Shown: one piece after another, positions 12,934 to 14,333 of the stretch
Numbering within the stretch: position 1 is the first letter of the stretch
How the letters are laid out: every line of letters starts with the position of its first letter
DNA from: DSQQ01 sp964443075
GTDB taxonomy: Bacteria; Chloroflexota; Anaerolineae; 4572-78; J111
Length of the DNA: 14,333 nt
Direction of reading: 5' to 3'
NCBI GenBank assembly: GCA_964443075.1
Contig: CAYUCB010000183.1
Location: 1-14,333, forward strand
Notes under the pieces: model-generated
Told to the model about the DNA's origin: nothing
Seen by the model: the letters and a program-made list of their open reading frames with translations, nothing else
Database searches by the model: none
Translations under genes and position numbers: made by a program

Positions 12934-12959
12934 TAATCTCACTGGTAATTTTTCCAGTG
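12929..12959 (+). promoter_or_regulatory. Toxin-antitoxin promoter and operator dyad (copy 2)
   Basis: TATAAT (12929-12934) overlaps the stop codon of the XRE gene. There is no good -35 box at 16-18 bases, although TTGTCA lies closer at 12912-12917. Directly downstream is a 20-bp dyad (12940-12959; CACTGGTAA/TTTCCAGTG, one mismatch between arms) nearly identical to the perfect dyad in the parB-like gene at 6254-6273. A regulator bound here would block transcription of the antitoxin-toxin pair. Confidence 0.65.
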
Positions 12960-12976
12960 GAGTATTGAGGTGCATC

Positions 12977-13234
12977 ATGAGCGCAGTTGAAATTATCCAA
13001 GCCGCTGAATTTCTGGTAGATGCCGCCGGCAATCGCAAAGCAGCGGTTTTAGATTGGCCGATTTGGGAGGAGCTGGTCAAGCTGCTGGCTGATCTGGCTG
13101 AAGAAGATGAGGACCGGCGCACCGCCGTAGAAATTTCGGCCCGCATCGCTCGCGGCGAGGAGCCGCTTTACACTCACGACCAGGTGTGGGCGGAACTCGA
13201 TGCATTAGAGGCCCAGGGTGAATTACCAGCTTAA
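12977..13234 (+). CDS. Antitoxin of a RelE/ParE-type pair, 85 aa
   Basis: GAGG lies eight bases before the ATG at 12977. An upstream in-frame ATG at 12884 would read through the promoter and is rejected. The product is short and acidic: VEIIQAAEFLVDAAGNRKAAVLDWPIWEELVKLLADLAEEDEDRRTAVEISARIARGEEPLYTHDQVWAELDALEAQGELPA. 'DAAGNRKAAVLDWPIWEELV' reads like the antitoxin phrase 'd..G..kaVvl...yeeL'. There is no clear DNA-binding HTH, so the N-terminal region may do the operator binding. It overlaps the toxin start by 17 bases, which couples translation so that antitoxin is made first. Context and the partner toxin carry the assignment. Confidence 0.75.
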   Translation: MSAVEIIQAAEFLVDAAGNRKAAVLDWPIWEELVKLLADLAEEDEDRRTAVEISARIARGEEPLYTHDQVWAELDALEAQGELPA

Positions 13235-13490
13235 CTACAGTGACGAGGCCCGCCGGGCCTTACGCGATTTACCTGGCCGCTATCGCCAGCGCGCCCGGCG
13301 GCTCATCGCGGCGCTGGCCGGTGAACCACGCCCAGCGGCAGCGAAAGAATTACGAGATTTGCGGGATTTTTACCGGTTGTGGCTGAACGGTTGGCGAATA
13401 ATTTATCGGGTAGCTGATGAGGTGGGCGTTGTTTTTGTCCTGGCTATACGGCGCAAAACGGGCCCGGAAACCTATGAAAATTTAGAGTAA
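13218..13490 (+). CDS. RelE/ParE-family toxin, 90 aa
   Basis: The product fits the family size and layout. A helical N-terminus (YSDEARRALRDLPGRYRQRARRLIAAL) is followed by KELRDLRDFYRLWLNGWRIIYRVADEVGVVFVLAIRRKTGPETYENL. 'DFYRLWLNGWRIIYRV' and 'VFVLAIRRK..ETYENL' are the conserved beta strands of RelE-type ribonucleases and ParE-type gyrase poisons. Which target applies cannot be told from the sequence. The GTG start at 13218 overlaps the antitoxin. The pair sits at the edge of the element next to the tRNA scar, a usual place for a stabilising module. Confidence 0.88.
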   Translation: MNYQLNYSDEARRALRDLPGRYRQRARRLIAALAGEPRPAAAKELRDLRDFYRLWLNGWRIIYRVADEVGVVFVLAIRRKTGPETYENLE

Positions 13491-13506
13491 CGTGCGGTAC
13501 GCTGCA

Positions 13507-13553
13507 CGAAACTCATAATTTCGGGGTCGGTGGTTCAAATCCACCCATCAGCA
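13507..13553 (+). other. Attachment site: 3' half of a tRNA-Met (CAT) gene, probable attR
   Basis: The segment has the anticodon stem CGAAA/TTTCG (13507-13511 and 13519-13523) around loop CTCATAA with anticodon CAT. A five-base variable loop and a T arm GGTGG/CCACC around TTCAAAT (13529-13545) follow, then the acceptor 3' strand CATCAGC and A (13546-13553). No CCA is encoded. The 5' half (acceptor strand GCTGATG, D arm) is not upstream; the sequence there is the end of the toxin gene. A half tRNA in this position is typical of a tyrosine-recombinase attachment site. An intact tRNA-Met should lie at the other end, outside the window to the left. Confidence 0.75.
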
Positions 13554-13643
13554 CTTGCGGGTTTCGCCATTTCACCAATCGCATAAGCCCATATCATAAA
13601 TTTAAGCAACCTTTAAGGTTTGTTTAAATTAACCAGGTAATAG

Positions 13644-13676
13644 AAAACCCGCAATTTTCTTGCGGGTTTTTTTATT
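13644..13676 (+). terminator. Intrinsic terminator, probably of the original tRNA gene
   Basis: AAAACCCGCAA (13644-13654) and TTGCGGGTTTT (13660-13670) form an 11-bp stem with a five-base loop, followed by TTT. It lies about 90 bases after the tRNA scar. It is probably the transcription stop of the original tRNA-Met gene. The rest of 13554-13695 shows nothing else. Confidence 0.85.
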
Positions 13677-13695
13677 GTTTCGAAAGTGCTGATGC

Positions 13696-14256
13696 ATGAC
13701 TAATACTCAAGTTACTGCACCCTCATTTCGTGTCCCCACCTTTATTCCTCTGGTTGAAGCTACCCAAAAATATAACCTGTCTGAAAAAGCATTGACACAG
13801 CTTATTCAGACTGGTAAGATTGAGGCAGTTCAATTACCAACCGGAGAGTTACTTGTGGCTGCTGAGAGTAATGGTCATAAATCGAAAACTAAAGAGCAAA
13901 TTATTAGAGAAGAATTTGCTGATTTACTAGGCAAGCCAATCAGTGTGCATGAAGCAGGCAAGAAATACGAAGTTTTATCTGCTATTTACGGATGGGTTCT
14001 TGCCGGTTATATTAGAGTTATTAAGAAGAACATCAAACGTGGACAAAAAAAACTGGTGGATGAAGCCGATGTAGCTTATTGTGCCAAAGTCTACAAAGAG
14101 AGATTGAAAAAGTACGGTGGACAACTACAAGGTGTTCCGATCTTTGATGAATATGGCAACCCTTACGAACTAAAATATGAGGATTTGGCTGAACGGCGAC
14201 GTGTCAAGCGGCAAGCTCAAAAGTGGGAGATAAGTAAAGTTGGGCTAGAGTCATAA
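13696..14256 (+). CDS. Twin MerR/excisionase-type HTH protein, 186 aa
   Basis: Two tandem helix-turn-helix-17-like units can be seen. The first is FIPLVEATQKYNLSEKALTQLIQTGKIEAVQLPTGELLVAAES (16-58). The second is PISVHEAGKKYEVLSAIYGWVLAGYIRVIKKNIKRGQKKLVDEADVAYCAKVYKERL (81-137). Each shows helix, turn, recognition helix and a wing ending in a strand, as in excisionases and plasmid replication or regulation proteins. The C-terminus is charged. Codon use is AT-rich, unlike the toxin-antitoxin genes to the left. It lies beyond the tRNA scar, so it is either host DNA or the start of a second, adjacent mobile element. The ribosome-binding site is weak. Confident as a gene; the exact role is unclear. 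Confidence 0.75.
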   Translation: MTNTQVTAPSFRVPTFIPLVEATQKYNLSEKALTQLIQTGKIEAVQLPTGELLVAAESNGHKSKTKEQIIREEFADLLGKPISVHEAGKKYEVLSAIYGWVLAGYIRVIKKNIKRGQKKLVDEADVAYCAKVYKERLKKYGGQLQGVPIFDEYGNPYELKYEDLAERRRVKRQAQKWEISKVGLES

Positions 14257-14278
14257 GAACTAATTTTATCTAACTCAG

Positions 14279-14333
14279 CTAAGTACACGACAAAACTTCA
14301 AGAGCCTTATTCCAATCATCCGTTTTGAATTGG
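14279..14333 (-). CDS. Possible end of a minus-strand gene cut by the window edge
   Basis: Eighteen codons ending in TAG read FKTDDWNKALEVLSCT at the C-terminus, which looks protein-like (DDWNKALEVL resembles the helix of a TPR repeat). It converges on the gene to the left. The short length makes this only a suggestion. Confidence 0.3.
   Translation of the reverse strand, partial: QFKTDDWNKALEVLSCT

Noticed and set aside
13490..13560. A complete tRNA-Met gene
   Set aside because: No 5' acceptor strand (GCTGATG) or proper D arm lies upstream; the anticodon stem follows the toxin gene too closely. GCTGATG at 13688-13694 is downstream and not part of the tRNA.
1..14333. CRISPR array, rRNA, insertion sequence or transposase gene
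   Set aside because: No regularly spaced repeats with unique spacers, no rRNA-like sequence, and no transposase motif were seen.

Overview
The window looks like most of the right-hand part of an integrated mobile element, with a short stretch of flanking DNA at its right edge. The likely host is a member of Chloroflexota, perhaps Anaerolineae. The host guess rests mainly on the long Pro/Thr linkers of the 'PTATPLPTYTPFPTVTP' kind in a surface protein, and on a mosaic of T-ending-codon genes next to GC-richer ones. It is an inference, not a proof. The end of the element is suggested by the 3' half of a tRNA-Met gene at 13507-13553 (anticodon loop CTCATAA plus complete T arm, no 5' half). This is the scar left when a tyrosine recombinase integrates into the 3' end of a tRNA gene. 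In that reading the element lies to the left of 13553 and its left end is outside the window.

Layout. (1) 1-4516, + strand: a Pro-rich polytopic membrane protein (cut by the window edge), a candidate 44-aa ORF, a 94-aa membrane protein, a type-II-anchored Pro/Thr-rich surface protein, a soluble FtsK/SpoIIIE-type DNA translocase, a strong hairpin, a 36-aa peptide, an HUH rolling-circle Rep, and a terminator. (2) 9288-4548, - strand: one tightly packed operon of a 35-aa membrane peptide, a 70-aa protein, a DUF2637-like four-TM protein with a coiled coil and HTH, a 49-aa one-TM protein, a two-TM protein with a zinc knuckle and winged helix, a 144-aa two-TM protein, a 601-aa ParB-like protein and a 101-aa zinc-ribbon protein. 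Several junctions are ATGA overlaps. (3) 12448-9446, - strand: an RHH regulator, a broken small gene, two unknown small proteins, the tyrosine integrase, and a protein with a DnaA domain I-like N-terminus. A repeat cluster containing a perfect 38-bp palindrome follows. (4) 12571-13490, + strand: an XRE-type repressor facing the RHH gene across shared operator-like repeats, then a RelE/ParE-type toxin-antitoxin pair. (5) 13507-14333: the tRNA scar, a terminator, a twin-HTH (excisionase-like) gene, and a possible gene end on the - strand.

Taken together, the window has a single FtsK-family motor, an HUH Rep, a DUF2637/Spd-like membrane protein, a ParB-like protein, a tyrosine integrase and a repressor switch. 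This is the gene set of an actinomycete integrative conjugative element (AICE), which moves double-stranded DNA with one FtsK-like motor instead of a type IV secretion system. No VirB4-like ATPase, relaxase other than Rep, capsid, terminase or lysis gene is visible. The alternative is an inovirus-like (filamentous) provirus, since the left module (small membrane proteins, surface protein, ATPase, Rep) has that order as well. The most unusual points are the second, DnaA-like replication module with its 38-bp palindrome, the number of proteins joining membrane segments to DNA-binding domains, a near-identical 20-bp dyad shared by the parB-like gene and the toxin-antitoxin promoter, and a 36-aa peptide ending in a sliding-clamp-type motif next to Rep.
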